Shown here in pieces: positions 33,527 through 52,335 of a stretch of 64,000 nucleotides of DNA. Source of the stretch: Bolinopsis microptera (taxonomy: Eukaryota > Ctenophora > Tentaculata > Lobata > Bolinopsidae); NCBI RefSeq assembly GCF_026151205.1, contig NC_087072.1, positions 12,254,169 through 12,318,168 of the forward strand, written 5' to 3'. Under the pieces are notes generated by a model. The model had not been told where the DNA came from. It did not search any database and was given only the letters and a program-made list of their open reading frames with translations. The position numbers and the translations under genes were made by a program. Each line of letters starts with the position of its first letter. Position 1 is the stretch's first letter.

Positions 33527-34738
33527 TGTCATACGTTGTATGACCCGCCGCGCACGAAGTGCGCGGCTTCCACTTTATCGTCAGGACGATAAAGGGAAAC
33601 GACCGTGGGTGTCACAACGTGATACATAATACAAGTATTATTGATTATGTTGATTGTTGATTGTTGATTGTTGTATATTTTGTATATTCAATATTCTATG
33701 TTCTATACTTAGAACTCAATTGGATTCGGTTTACACAAAACATGAACATTTAGACGTACACATTGACACGATATTTATTAGAAAGAAAAAAGTATAAAAT
33801 AATACGTGCGTGCGCGGCTTGAGCCCGCGCGCATAAGAACGGATGCGTGCAGGGGCTGGAGTACGCTTGTATGTAGATTAATGAAATGTTGCATTGTAAA
33901 TATTGAGAATTGACGATATATTATGATCTAATAGTACATTTTACAAAGCTGGCTTTGGAATTAGGTAAGATTATAATTCATTCAATAAAACCACGGATAG
34001 TTTAAATTTATTTCTATTTGTCGTATAATCATAAACAATTTAATCCTGTTTTCAAGAATGCGCGGCTTTGGCGGCCAGTTATTGACTTATACATTAAATT
34101 GGATTTTAAATAGAAATGTGAATATATTAAAATTTAAAACTTTCAAAACGGAGGCTTATAAATATTATTATATTATGATTGTAAAAATAAAGGATAAAAT
34201 TTTAAATTTGTTTCACTAAAAAATTTGTTTCACTAACAAATATATTTGATATTACAAGTTCGTATAGTCACTTAACCATGAGTCTACGCGTACTGCGTGA
34301 CGCGCTTGTTTCACAACAGGCGAATGGGCTCTTATCTGGTTAAAGCAATATTACAAATATTGCTCGTTAAAATCTTTTAACTTTTCAAAAATTAAAATTT
34401 CAAAAACAAGTTTTAAGATTTTGTTGACATACGTTGCATGCCACTTTTCGCACGCGAAGCGCACGCCGCCGAAGTCACAATTAATAAATTAATACAAATT
34501 AATCACAAATAATAAAATAATTAATTAATACAAGGTATTATATTAATTTTGAAAACTTTTGATCCCACATTTATTAAAATCGGAGAATGGAGAAAGTCGT
34601 GGTGCTTATTTGTTATTTTATCAACTATTGTGTATTGATTTGTATCACGTGGTGACCCCCACTGTCGCTTCACTATGGAGTTTCTACGATACAGGGGAGC
34701 CGCGCACTCGTGCGCAGCGGGTCATACAACGGATGACA
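33527..34738. mobile_element. 1.2-kb element with GC-rich terminal inverted repeats
   Basis: The left end TGTCATACGTTGTATGACCC continues into CGCCGCGCACGAAGTGCGCG; the right end is its imperfect inverse (CGCGCACTCGTGCGCAGCGG then GTCATACAACGGATGACA). The interior is AT-rich with no transposase. A related word, GACATACGTTGCATGCCACT, occurs at about 34,426 and also at 18,001 in a GT31 intron. The target duplication is unclear. Confidence 0.65.
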
Positions 34739-35037
34739 AGTATTGACAACATCTACAAAGCTGCCATATAGCCTGACTGACAATTTTCTCGACTGACTGA
34801 CAATGTTTCTTCTTTTTCCCCATTTAGAATACAAAGATTAGTACATTTTAGCTTATGATTAATATTATATTTTTACCTATAGTTTACTTAGATTGATATA
34901 ATTCCCAATTCACATTAGAGCGAGCCGCGCAATAGGATTTTATTGTTCACTAAATATATATGCGCGTAACCTCCGCACGCAATCAATACATGTCTACTGC
35001 AGGTTTAGCATGTACATGAACGGAAGATTGTTGTAGT

Positions 35038-35364
35038 ATGGCGACCGTTGCTGTTGCGAACCCGCATTTTCCCGACATCAGGAGTTCAAAGTCAACGTCT
35101 TCCAGGATTGGAAGGGAAAATGTTGCTGTAAGTATTTGACCTCACTCTGCATTGTCACATAATAGTTACTTCCTGGTTTTTCTAATTCTTTTTCTCTCAT
35201 CATATACATCAAGTTAGGTGTGTGCTTGTATTGTCTATTCGGACGGTTTGCAGTTGGTTCTATTAGGTATCGACCGCCTCGTTAAACGCAACAGCTTCTT
35301 GGAAAAATTCGAAATCTCCGCTATTTCTCACGAATCAGTGTACGTTTTTAAGATAGAGCTTTAA
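35038..35364 (+). CDS. Possible small two-exon gene, unknown
   Basis: ATG at 35,038 opens 30 codons (MATVAVANPHFPDIRSSKST, then SSRIGRENVA) ending at 35,127 directly before GTAAGT. A pyrimidine-rich acceptor ends TTAG at 35,217. The next exon, in the matching phase 0, reads VCACIVYSDGLQLVLLGIDR, LVKRNSFLEKFEISAISHES, VYVFKIEL, then TAA at 35,362. The consensus donor and good acceptor with phase agreement argue for a real 78-residue product or the first exons of a longer one. No family is recognised. It could also be an upstream exon set of a transcript whose remainder lies in the badly resolved 36.75-39.12 kb stretch. Confidence 0.45.
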
Positions 35365-36749
35365 AACACGTTTTGCCGCATGTTATTTCTCACTGGTTCG
35401 AAGTGCACTTCAAGCTGAAGTTTCAGCTTGTTTAATTTTCCTCCCAGTCATCTTAAGCCTGTGTGAAATTGACGACAGCACAGAAAAGAATACAGAGGCG
35501 CAGTACATGCATTCATGCTCAATTCACAGTTTGATTTATCACATTATAGTACTTGAATTGTGTGCATACATGCCTAGGAATTTACTTCTATTGTAGTTAT
35601 GATGTCTTTTGTCTGGTTTTAAAATTGTATGTAGCACATGATCTAATGGTATTCTTTGATAGTTATTATTCAATATAGTTATTATTCGATAAAGTTATTA
35701 TTCATCGCATCAAAAATATGAAACATGACGTAATGTCAACAAAATATGTCGTTATGTCGCTCGGATACTGTTTGTAAAGGTGCAGTTAATTGTTTTTCTA
35801 ATTTAACTGTTAATTGGCATTTGATATCAACAAAAGAAGACAATTGAATTTTGATAAGTGAATAACTTAATTGCTTAAACTATTTACAGTTAACTACATC
35901 TAACGTTGTTAAAGTTGAAATCAGCTTTTTAGTTGTTACCAGGGAAAAATAAAGCATTTAGAAAATTTTAGGAATATTGACCAAAATCTCAAATTATGTG
36001 AGATTGATTGTACTGAATGGAGTTGGGTTAAAAACATATAAGTGATACGATAGTTTAAGTTGTAGAAGCTTTCAATAAACATGTGTTAATCGTCGTCAAT
36101 CAGATTGATTGTATATTTCGAGTGATGCCAAAGTAAGCTTTTACACCCGTCCCACCTCTTCCTCGCCCCACGAGTCAGTACTAAACTGATAGACGATGGT
36201 AGCTGCAATCAGAAGGTGGATAAAAACAAGAAATTTCGTTAGTTAATTTCATGGGAACTTTAGAACAGCATATCTAGATTAGATTTACCAAGAGCTTTGT
36301 CCAGGACCAGCAATTGTAGTTTTGTCATCTCCAGCAAAATATTGGTACTTTCATAGTAACAGCGAACTAGCGGAGATGGTCGATTGATAGATCAGATTTT
36401 AGTGTTATTATCACACAAACAATTTACAAAGATGCTAGAATATTTATGGTTTCTGCCCTTTTGACCAATTCAGTGATTGGATATTCGGTTCGACTGAATA
36501 TTCAATGATTCAGTCAAACAGAATATATCCGACGATCCAATATTCTTTTAGACCGAATATTTAGTTATTCAGTCAACCGAGTCGATTTAATGATTTGGTA
36601 ACCGACTCCATTTGGTCAACCGAATATCATACTCGCTCGAATACCGAATCGATTCCAATAGGAAAAGAACTCAACATGGGCATACTTTCTCCCGGTCTCC
36701 CCATTTACTATCATCTTACTTACATTACCTAACACAAAACATATCTTCA
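35365..36749. other. Intergenic stretch
   Basis: No gene seen. About 36,455-36,640 has degenerate repetition of TGAATATTC, ATTCAGTC and CCGAATAT words of unknown origin. Confidence 0.45.
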
Positions 36750-39120
36750 ATGTGGTATGTTTTCTTTACCACCCAAAAATTCCCGAAAAATTTATAACTA
36801 AAAAAAGAGAAAATTCTCTATTGGATTTTAAAGGTTTTTCCCCAAAGACACAATTTCCTTATGGGAAATATCTAATGTCATGGCATTTTTTTTTAAAGAA
36901 ATGGACCCGCCGATTTAAAAAACTCGCATTATACAATTTACTCTTTTTGTAATTTAAAAGTTTTAAAAAAACCATGTTTTTCCCCGTACCATATTAAAAA
37001 AATACAAAGTTTTTTGCCCTTACAGTTTTTTTTGAATTATTTTGGGGCAAGGGGACGCAGGGGACAAGAAGTTAAAATTTTAGATATAAAAAACTTTTTT
37101 CCCTTCAAGTTTCCACACCCGTTTAAAACCGTTAAAAATTTCAATTTTTATGTATCGGGTCAGTAATCTTGTAAACTAATCTGGCTTTCCACCTTAAAAT
37201 TTTCTAGGGTTGAGTAAGGATGTTTTTTGATCTGTTTGGAAACAGAGAAAAACCCTTTTAAAAAAAGCACCCCATTTTTTTCACTTCGAAATTTTTTCTG
37301 GAAACTTGGGATTGTTTCTGCGATTGCTGAACAGTGAACACAGATAACATCGAAATAATAAATCGGGGGACCGGGTTTGGGTTTTCTTAAAAAAAAGAAA
37401 TTTTTAAAAAAATTTTTAAGTTCCCAACCTTTTTACTCCTAGTTGCAGCAGGTCGCTTGAATTCAATGGGAAATTTAAATTTTTTTTTTTTTTAAAGGGT
37501 TTTAATTTTCGCATATTTAATGATGCAAGGCAATGTGGGTTTTCAAAAATTAAAATGAATATGCCTAATTAATTTGGGAAATTTTTTGTTCGCACTTATG
37601 AAGGGGGTGCTGTAGTAAATATTCTCAGCTTCCCCACAAATGAATGGTTTTAAAATTTTTTTAAAACTCAGAGGAATTCCCGTTTGGTTTTCAGGGCTAG
37701 GCCCGGGTGTGTGCCCCAAGTTTACAGAAATGACAAACTTAAAGCCAATTTTTTCCCGTTTAAATTTTCGATCAAAAATTTCAACCATTTTGCCGACTTA
37801 TGAGTAAAAACCGGGTTGAAGTTATAAAAGGGAATACCCAAGCAATCAACAATCTCAAAAAAAACATACATTCTCCCCTTCTTAATAAGTCAGGGAAATG
37901 TATAATACAGAGTTTCCCTTTGGGGGAAAAACAAGCCCACTATTGCCTTACTCTTAATTTTTTGGCAAAAAAAAAACAATTTTTTTCCATGGGATCAAAA
38001 ACAGGGTGATAATATCACTCCCCTCCTTTAGAAACAACTACAAAAAAATCAATTTCGAGAGAAATTTGATGAAAACCCCCCCCCCCCCGGGCCCCCCTTT
38101 AAACCGAAAAACTTAAAGTTTCCATCGCTGACTTAAACGGCCTCAACATCTCACTTTTTTAAAAAAAATTTAGAATAAAACTGAGCAAAATTTTTTTCCA
38201 TAACTTGAGATTTTTAAACACCATTCACCATAATTAAAAATGGGAATATAACCTATAGGGGATTTTTTTTTACCCGCTTTGTGTTTAAACAAAGAATAAT
38301 TTAAATTTTCCAATAATTTGAATTTCCCTAATCATAATTTAAAACTAAACCCCGATTCCGAATCAGCCCCCTTTTAAACATTCTTGACATTTTTTGAAAG
38401 GGGTTGATCCTCACGAATTTAAAAAACCTGGGCAGGGAAAATTTGAAAAAAAATAATATAAAGCCTTTAAGAAGGAGTTATATTTGTCTCAGTTAAAAAA
38501 CCTCTTTTTGGGGTGTTAATTTATCAACGTTTTTTCCCCTCCCTGGGGTTTTTTTAAATTTTTAAAAAAATTTTGGGAATTTATTTGCAAACGATGGAAA
38601 TACACCTCTCTCCCCCTAGTGAAGAAAACAATCCTAGGGCCGGTTAGGAAAATTTTTTCTTGCACCCAAAAAAATTTTTCATACTGTAAAACAGAACTGC
38701 CAGTCTGTAAAAGCCCTTTTAAAAATTTTCCGGGGAAAGAAATCCCGAAAAGTCCCTGGGCACTGGGAACGAAAAATTTTTTTCCCCAAAGGGGTTTCCA
38801 GAGTATTTATGAGGACAACTGCGAGTCACCTCGACTGGCTGGGGGGAAAATTTCAAAACAAATAACAGTGGGGCCCCCTATAAAAATTTTTCACTATATT
38901 TTAACATGATTTATGCCCCCGGGGGTTCCCCCAGCTTAAACGTTTTGGGGAAATTTTCGCGGGTAAAAACTCAAAAAACCAAGGGATTTTTGTATAATAT
39001 AACGCATGCTTTCCCAAGACCGTTTCATAGCCACTCTCTTACTATCGCCGGGTCAATAGGGTTTTTAAACCCTTTAATTTTTTTCCCTTTTTTTCCCCTT
39101 TAAAATTTTAAGTAGAACGC
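36750..39120. other. Low-quality sequence patch 1
   Basis: The texture changes abruptly here: runs such as AAAATTTTT, CCCC, GGGG and TTTTTTT crowd every line, and normal mixed words become rare. The same texture at 40,180-43,010 can be shown to be distorted sequence. Open frames here (36,612-36,952, 37,543-38,009, 38,619-39,103) should not be trusted. Normal texture returns at about 39,120. Confidence 0.7.
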
Positions 39121-39841
39121 GTCCAAAAAAATTGCCGTTAAATGACGAATTTTCTTTAAAAGTTTAATCACTGAAGGTTAGGGGCGTGCAACTGCTTTGG
39201 GTTGATCTTAAAGTTGGCTGGACATCAACCTTAATATAATGTCTAAAAATTTAACCCTTTCTAGTAATTTCACATAAATTTTAAACATTGACGAAATGAC
39301 TTCATGATTATTATTATGATACGGGCCAATTTTGCCCCTCCCTCGAAATATAACGTCTCACTGTATTTTAATGTTGTAATTATGCAGGTCGAGTATAGTG
39401 TTCGCATCTATACCCTCATACCAGATACTATTATGAATAGTTGCCTGTTGCGTTACCAGTTACGCAATGTATGTACAAATCGATACTGGAACTTGAAAGT
39501 GTTTAATTAAGATAAGCCAAATGTGTCTCAGGAGTTGCCATGGGGGGACTTCAGATTGTGGAACAAAGGAATTTGTTTTACGATATTTTGTGCGTTGAAC
39601 GAACTTTCGGAACCCAAGAATGCTAGGTCTTAACATATTAAAGATTGCGTCACTCAATCGATGAATACTTTCATATTCCACCACCTGAAGACACCCAAGT
39701 ACAAGTGGCAGGATGCAAAAATTATTCTCAGTCGAAAGTTTCGGCCAGGACGACTCTTCGGTAAATTCATAAAGTTTTTAGCCGTCTCCAGCTCCGAGGC
39801 AGATGCTTATTTTGTTGAAATTTGAACTTAGTTAACTTCAG

Positions 39842-46901
<7,060 letters not shown>

Positions 46902-47120
46902 CTGCAAATCTGCCGATCTATCTTTCAGAAACGTTGCTGTCTTTTTTAGGACTGTCCTAAGTTGCTGATAGAATTTGAGCGTTTTAAATTTAAAGTTTAG
47001 CACTGACCCGACCATCAAGTCCTTGCAATCTTGTGTTGTCAACAGACAAACTCCCTTTTCAAAATTGTCGCTCATTCAGGCTTAAGGGAAATGGCTATGT
47101 TCTAAGTACTTCAGGATGCA

Positions 47121-47126
47121 AATAAA
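47121..47126 (+). terminator. PSMC5 polyadenylation signal
   Basis: AATAAA 220 bp after the PSMC5 stop codon, followed by a mixed U-rich stretch. It is the first canonical signal downstream. Confidence 0.6.
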
Positions 47127-48050
47127 ACTCATTTCTAGCTTAAATAATGCCCCGGCCTAATTGCACTCCAATATCAGTAATTCGCTGAAACGGCCTTGAC
47201 AAGGGACATATTCAACAAGATAATATTATAAAATGAGCAGCTCTTATACTCAGAAATGGTGTGGGTATTTTGTACTAATTATATGTCGGTTTGTCAGTAT
47301 ATTATATGACCCGCAATGAAAGTTTTGAGATAGAGCCTCTATAAAATAGAATATATTGAGCAATGCTTTTTTGAAAGGAAGTCCAAAATATCAATGATTG
47401 TACTGGTTACAATAACACTATATTGAAGTAGTGCAAAATTTGAAAGTTATTTGTATTAAATAGTTATACAATAATTGTAAGTGGACTGTTTTATTTAGTT
47501 CCAAAGGTGTATCGTCCAAGACATATCTTACAAATGCACGGATTTGGAGTGTTTAGACTTGGGGCAACATCATCAATCATGATTCATGATTCATGATAGT
47601 GTCTTATCCTTTTTGTACAAGGCACATATGTTTGGCCTTTCTTGAACGGTTAAATGCTATTGCTTGCGATTATCTATTTTACAAGTCATTAGAAAATGTC
47701 TACTAGAAATTGACGTTAGACCGCTAGACCTACCTGGTCCAATTCTAGCTTAATTCAGCACAGGAGAATCGGTGAAATTTCTTAAGATGTAAAATAACTG
47801 CGCTCCAATCACACGACATTAAATGCAAAATATAAGCGGGATTATGACTGTAACCAGTAATCACGAGACTAAATTTAGCACTTTCTCTGTTTAGTTTTGA
47901 CAGACAGTGCAAAACCTCAACTCTGAACCTTATACCGACTCCCTATTTAGCTTATGCTAAAACCCTTAAACGAGAAATCGATCAACTTCCTTACATGGTC
48001 GTGCCACGTGACCGAAACAGTTTTTTGTCGATAACTCGCCAGCGGGCATT
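47127..48050. other. Intergenic stretch
   Basis: No gene or repeat recognised. One tandem word at 47,578-47,600 (ATTCATGATTCATG). Confidence 0.45.
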
Positions 48051-48054
48051 TTAA

Positions 48055-49590
48055 CCCCAATTCATGGATTGGGCGACATCTGTCGGACAGCGACATCTGT
48101 CCGAAACTGAAAGCTGAATTAGGGTTTTCGGACAGATGTCGCTGTCGGACAGGAGTCGTTTTTGGCGACATCTGTCCGAATTTCGGATCATATTGTAATT
48201 TCGGTTCACATTCGTATTTCACAAGCGCACGGGTAATCTCGTGACGTTCTAAAGCTGATGTGATCCCTTAAGATCTGATCCATCGATACGTGATTGACCT
48301 CTACCGACAACGAACCAATGATGCTCTGGGACGAACAGACTCGTCGATCTTTCCTTTGGGGGACTCCTAAGAACGCAGATCATATGGTGGACGCGGAGCA
48401 TTGGGTAGTCGACGGTACCTTCAAATCCGCACCTAATCTCTTCCATCAGCTCTTCACAGTCCATGGCCTCTTCCCTGACGGCTGGCACCTCCCCCTCTTC
48501 TATGGACTCCTTCCTGGAAAAACGACGACCCTCTACCGCAACCTGTTCGAGGAGATAGACACCTGGGCTTCTGGGGGCTACCAACCACAATCCATCCTCA
48601 TGGACTACGAGCTCGCCATTCACAACGCAGTTGCCTTCCGTGTGGCCCTCCACTACCAGACGAGGATGTAACTTCCACTACAAGAAAGCCCTCCTGAAGC
48701 ATGTAAAGCAGACCAACATCTGGGAGGAGTACCTGACTCCAAACTCTCCTGTTCGGGATTTCTTCGCGATGACTGGAGCGATTGCCTACGTACCGGAGAC
48801 TGACGTCCCTCGAATCTGGAGACACCTGAAGCCCCTCCTTCCTATAGACATGGCTCAGTTTGCTTCATACTACGAAAACACTTGGATCGGGACATCAACC
48901 ACCAATCCTAACTTCGCTCCCCACATGTGGAATCAACACGAAGCTGCACAGATGAGGATTCCTCGCTCATCCAACATCGCAGAAGGTTGGCATCACGGAT
49001 TCCATTCATTTTCAATGCTGTCCTGCTCGAAGCCCACAGTTTGGAAGTTCCTTGATTGCCTTAAAGCAGAACAAGCCCTTACAGACATGAAGAAAACCAA
49101 AAGAGACCTGAGACAGGCGGGAACTACCTGAGCCACGTGCACCCAAATGGATCCGTTATGATCGACAACTTCAGAGAATTGTAGATGATTACGACAACTA
49201 CAGCAACCCTATGGATTTCCTTAAAGCTATCGGAAATTTGACTATGCTTTAGATTTGATTCTGTGATATTGTATTATATTGAATTAATTTATAACATTTA
49301 AATAACATTGAAACTATTGTCCAATTTATCGACATCAAATGAAAAATAAACTGTGGTAGTAAACCTATGGCTCAGATCATATCTCAAATTGGACATGTTA
49401 GTATACAATTTAGGCAAGTAACAGTTTAGATCATGTCTCAAATTGGAAATGTGTCGTATTGAAATCAGGTCACAATTTCGGACAGATGTCGTTTTTTTCT
49501 GGTACCCTGATTCGGACAGATGTCGCTGTCTGGACAGATGTCGCTGTCGGACAGGAGTCGTGTTACCAAATTCATGTGGGGTGATTCGGG
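48055..49590. mobile_element. MULE-type DNA element, degraded
   Basis: Encloses a broken MULE transposase. Both ends carry clusters of CGACATCTGTCCGA in inverted orientation (48,080-48,180 and 49,475-49,560), including TGTCGGACAGCGACATCTGT on the left and its complement on the right. Imperfect outer ends are CCCCAATTCATGG / ATTCATGTGGGG. No clear 9-bp target duplication was found. Confidence 0.7.
48294..49252 (+). pseudogene. MULE transposase, truncated and frameshifted
   Basis: The first frame gives MTSTDNEPMMLWDEQTRRSF, then HWVVDGTFKSAPNLFHQLFT (first catalytic Asp), LPLFYGLLPGKTTTLYRNLF and QPQSILMDYELAIHNAVAF (second Asp). The frame breaks near 48,650 and resumes GCNFHYKKALLKHVKQ, with SSNIAEGWHHGFHS further on, typical of MULE transposases. 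A second break near 49,130 leads to EPRAPKWIRYDRQLQRIVDD and a stop at 49,250. The usual N-terminal zinc finger (FLYWCH or similar) is missing. Such enzymes cut and paste DNA with a DDE active site; this one is inactive. Confidence 0.88.
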
Positions 49591-50119
49591 ATCATCGTTC
49601 AAAAATACATTAATCATTAGTAGGTTTCAAGTATCGGGACCATTTTGGAAACATCTCAAATGCCGATTGTAATAGAGTGATTTAGCCGTATAGCCTAATA
49701 GTAATAGCGCGCAAGCAACAAGTGCGCAGCCACTTTTTCCTTGCCTCAGTGCTCAGCCTGAGAATCTCCGGCGTCATGATACACGTGACATTATCTCAAC
49801 TGATATTTTTAAATTATTCAGTTTAACTGTGATAAAAGCCTTTCCATTTTCAAACAAACAAAGCATATGACACACTATGCAAGTTACTGAGTATACATCA
49901 GCCGACAGGTGCTGAAAATTAAATATATAATGCCTACTGGTGAGACAGCAGGCATAATGTCGATCTGAGGGGCTAACCCTCCACCAGGTCGTGATTAACT
50001 CCCAAAAATTCCGCGGCTCAATTCCCCAACTCCATAATTGCGCGGCTTTTATGTTACTCTATATATGTAAATATACGTTTCGCATGTGTTACGAGGCAGT
50101 AGACCCCCCCAGCGCATTT
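49591..50119. other. Intergenic stretch
   Basis: No gene seen. GC-rich words (GCGCGCAAGC, GCGCGGCTTT) recur, resembling parts of nearby small elements. Confidence 0.4.
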
Positions 50120-50830
50120 TATCCCGATCCATGACTCAAAGTGCCGAAGGCACAAAAGCAGTCACAGGACAAGGGTTAGCGAACGCGTTTTTTTTTTGTA
50201 TATGGTAGCTTTGCGACCGTACCTGCGAGCGTGCGAGCGACCGTACCTGCCTGCACACACTGTAATCGCCCACGTGACTACCTGCGCAAAGTTATTTTGC
50301 GGAATACTCCAAATTAGCTAATTGTTGGCGCGCGGCGCTGGAACTGACAAGTACATTGTTACTTTCACCCATGTACATATCCCACTATACTAATTGATAG
50401 CATACTATTATTATTTTGAGTACATATACTATTTTGCACACATCCTGTCGGGGTGTCAGGTTGCATAAACAATAAGCATATGGTTTTTAAAAATATACAC
50501 GATTTTCAACTTCAATATGGAATTATATTAACTTGGTGGCGCTCGGCCTGTCACTTCGCCATCTCTGCATACTTATAAACAGTAAAAAACTGGGGTCCCC
50601 AGGTTGAATAGAAAATGATAAAATACGCCATCACGGATCGGGAAACTTGAGCGGCCATGCACAAAAAAAAGCGGCCCGCATTTCTCTTGTTTGGAGTTGA
50701 TTGTCGCGCGCATTTTTTGGAGTTGGGTTACATCTTGGTGACAGGTAGTGTTCATAGACATCGATCAAAGATATGGCGGAGTGACAGTCTGAGCGCCGCT
50801 CAGCAGCTTCTTCAGAGTCCCACGTGGGGG
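50120..50830 (+). repeat. Dispersed repeat, clean copy, with inverted end motif
   Basis: 50,120-50,600 is collinear with 41,920-42,420. GCGCTCGGCCTGTCACTTCG at about 50,540 recurs inverted near 50,775-50,800 (GCGGAGTGACAGTCTGAGCG), and both resemble the inner end of the 80-bp TTAC...GTAA elements. Noncoding. Confidence 0.65.
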
Positions 50831-51108
50831 CTGCCGCACCTACATTGTTCAAAAGATTAGGTCTTGTGACGTGAGAGTATCCGAGTGCTATGTGACGAAA
50901 AGATATAAGTGTGCGTTGCGTGTCATTTTTAATCGCCAGCGTATTATAATATTAGTATAATATGAATATTGCCATTTCAGAATCATCCTCATTTTGGCTG
51001 AGCCTTGCTAATGCTATATGCTACATTACTTTACACTCGAATTTTCTAATTTTTTAAGAATAATCTCGAAGATCGAGTGTAAAGTGATTTAGCACGCTCG
51101 ATCGACTA

Positions 51109-51269
51109 GCCAAACCTTGTTATCAAGCCGCATGGTCAAGGTTCGGTGAACGGTAGTTAAAAGCGCTTAATATAAGGGACATAAATATGTTAAGATCAAG
51201 TGGTAGAGCAACATCATGTACAGTAGTTCCCTGGACCTTGACTGCGGCTTCGTTAACAAGGTTTGGCTT
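51109..51269. repeat. Short inverted-repeat element
   Basis: GCCAAACCTTGTTATCAAGC at the left returns inverted at the right as GCTTCGTTAACAAGGTTTGG, with GCCGCATGGTCAAGG / CCTTGACTGCGGC continuing the pairing; arms of about 33 bp around a 93-bp loop. A smaller hairpin, TACACTCGA...TCGAGTGTA, lies just upstream (51,030-51,082). Confidence 0.7.
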
Positions 51270-52245
51270 GTAGCCGTAGACGGTCCGCAGTAGTCCCATT
51301 ATATTATTGATTGTATATTACCTTAGTATTGCTGTAGTTGTACAACTACTACAGAAATAATCCCGATAACACTCGGCCTCTGCCTGATCCAGAGAATGTT
51401 ACCATTTTACCTTCACACAGACATCGAACGCTGTATGAAGATGACGATTAGACCTCGTTATCAGTTATGCTTCAGTTATATTAGGAATTTAGTTAAAGTT
51501 CGGGTCAAAGTAGAGAATTAGGGCCTTGAATAGCTTCCCAGTCCCGCATATATCCTAGGGCCATCTAGAGAACGTGTTTTAAAGCTAGTCAGTGTCACGT
51601 GATAGCCGATTTTAGAGTGATTAATCATCAACCAATTTTGGCATCGGTCGTTCCTTATTAACCATTTAGTTTGACAATTCATGCTTATGCTTATAAGTGT
51701 TACACTAATGACTAACACTGTTAGTCATTAGTGTTACTGTTAGTTTTACCTTGAGTATATCAATAATAATCATTTGAATTTGATAGTTAAAGCCCGTTTG
51801 AGCCAGCATCGACAGTATAAGTATTGTGAAACTGAAATTCAGGCTAACGACACTGAGTCTGAAACATGTTTAACTTGTTATTAATCATTGTCAATGTCAT
51901 CAACACTCATCAATTAATAAGCTCTCCAGGTTTAGCCTGAGGCACTTTTATGATTAACTGCAAGATCGGTCGCAAGTGGGGAGTATAGCCAGTTCCTCGC
52001 AAATAAGCATGCAATGTTCTTTCTTTCCCGTACATTTTAGTTCAATCTTGTGCTATACATGTTGATTTTAAATGTCATAGGCTAGGCTGTACTTCATTAT
52101 TGAAATTTCTGGCACTGCAAGTTAGTTGAATAAACAATAACTTGATGTAATGAATAAAATCAGAATCAGAACTGTCAGCCCCACAAGTAGTTTTATTAAA
52201 CATGAGCAGTGCCAGTATTATGCTGCCGGACTTGTGAGTCATGTA
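51270..52245. other. Intergenic stretch
   Basis: No gene recognised. A short inverted repeat, ACTAATGACTAACACTGTTAGTCATTAGT, spans about 51,704-51,732. Confidence 0.45.
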
Positions 52246-52304
52246 TATTTTTTAAAGATTTCATTTCGGTTGATTAACTTTTGGTATATATGTATAATAT
52301 CATT

Positions 52305-52335
<31 letters not shown>

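Noticed and set aside
48249-48825. Minus-strand frames of 134 and 75 codons
   Set aside because: Antisense shadows of the MULE transposase.
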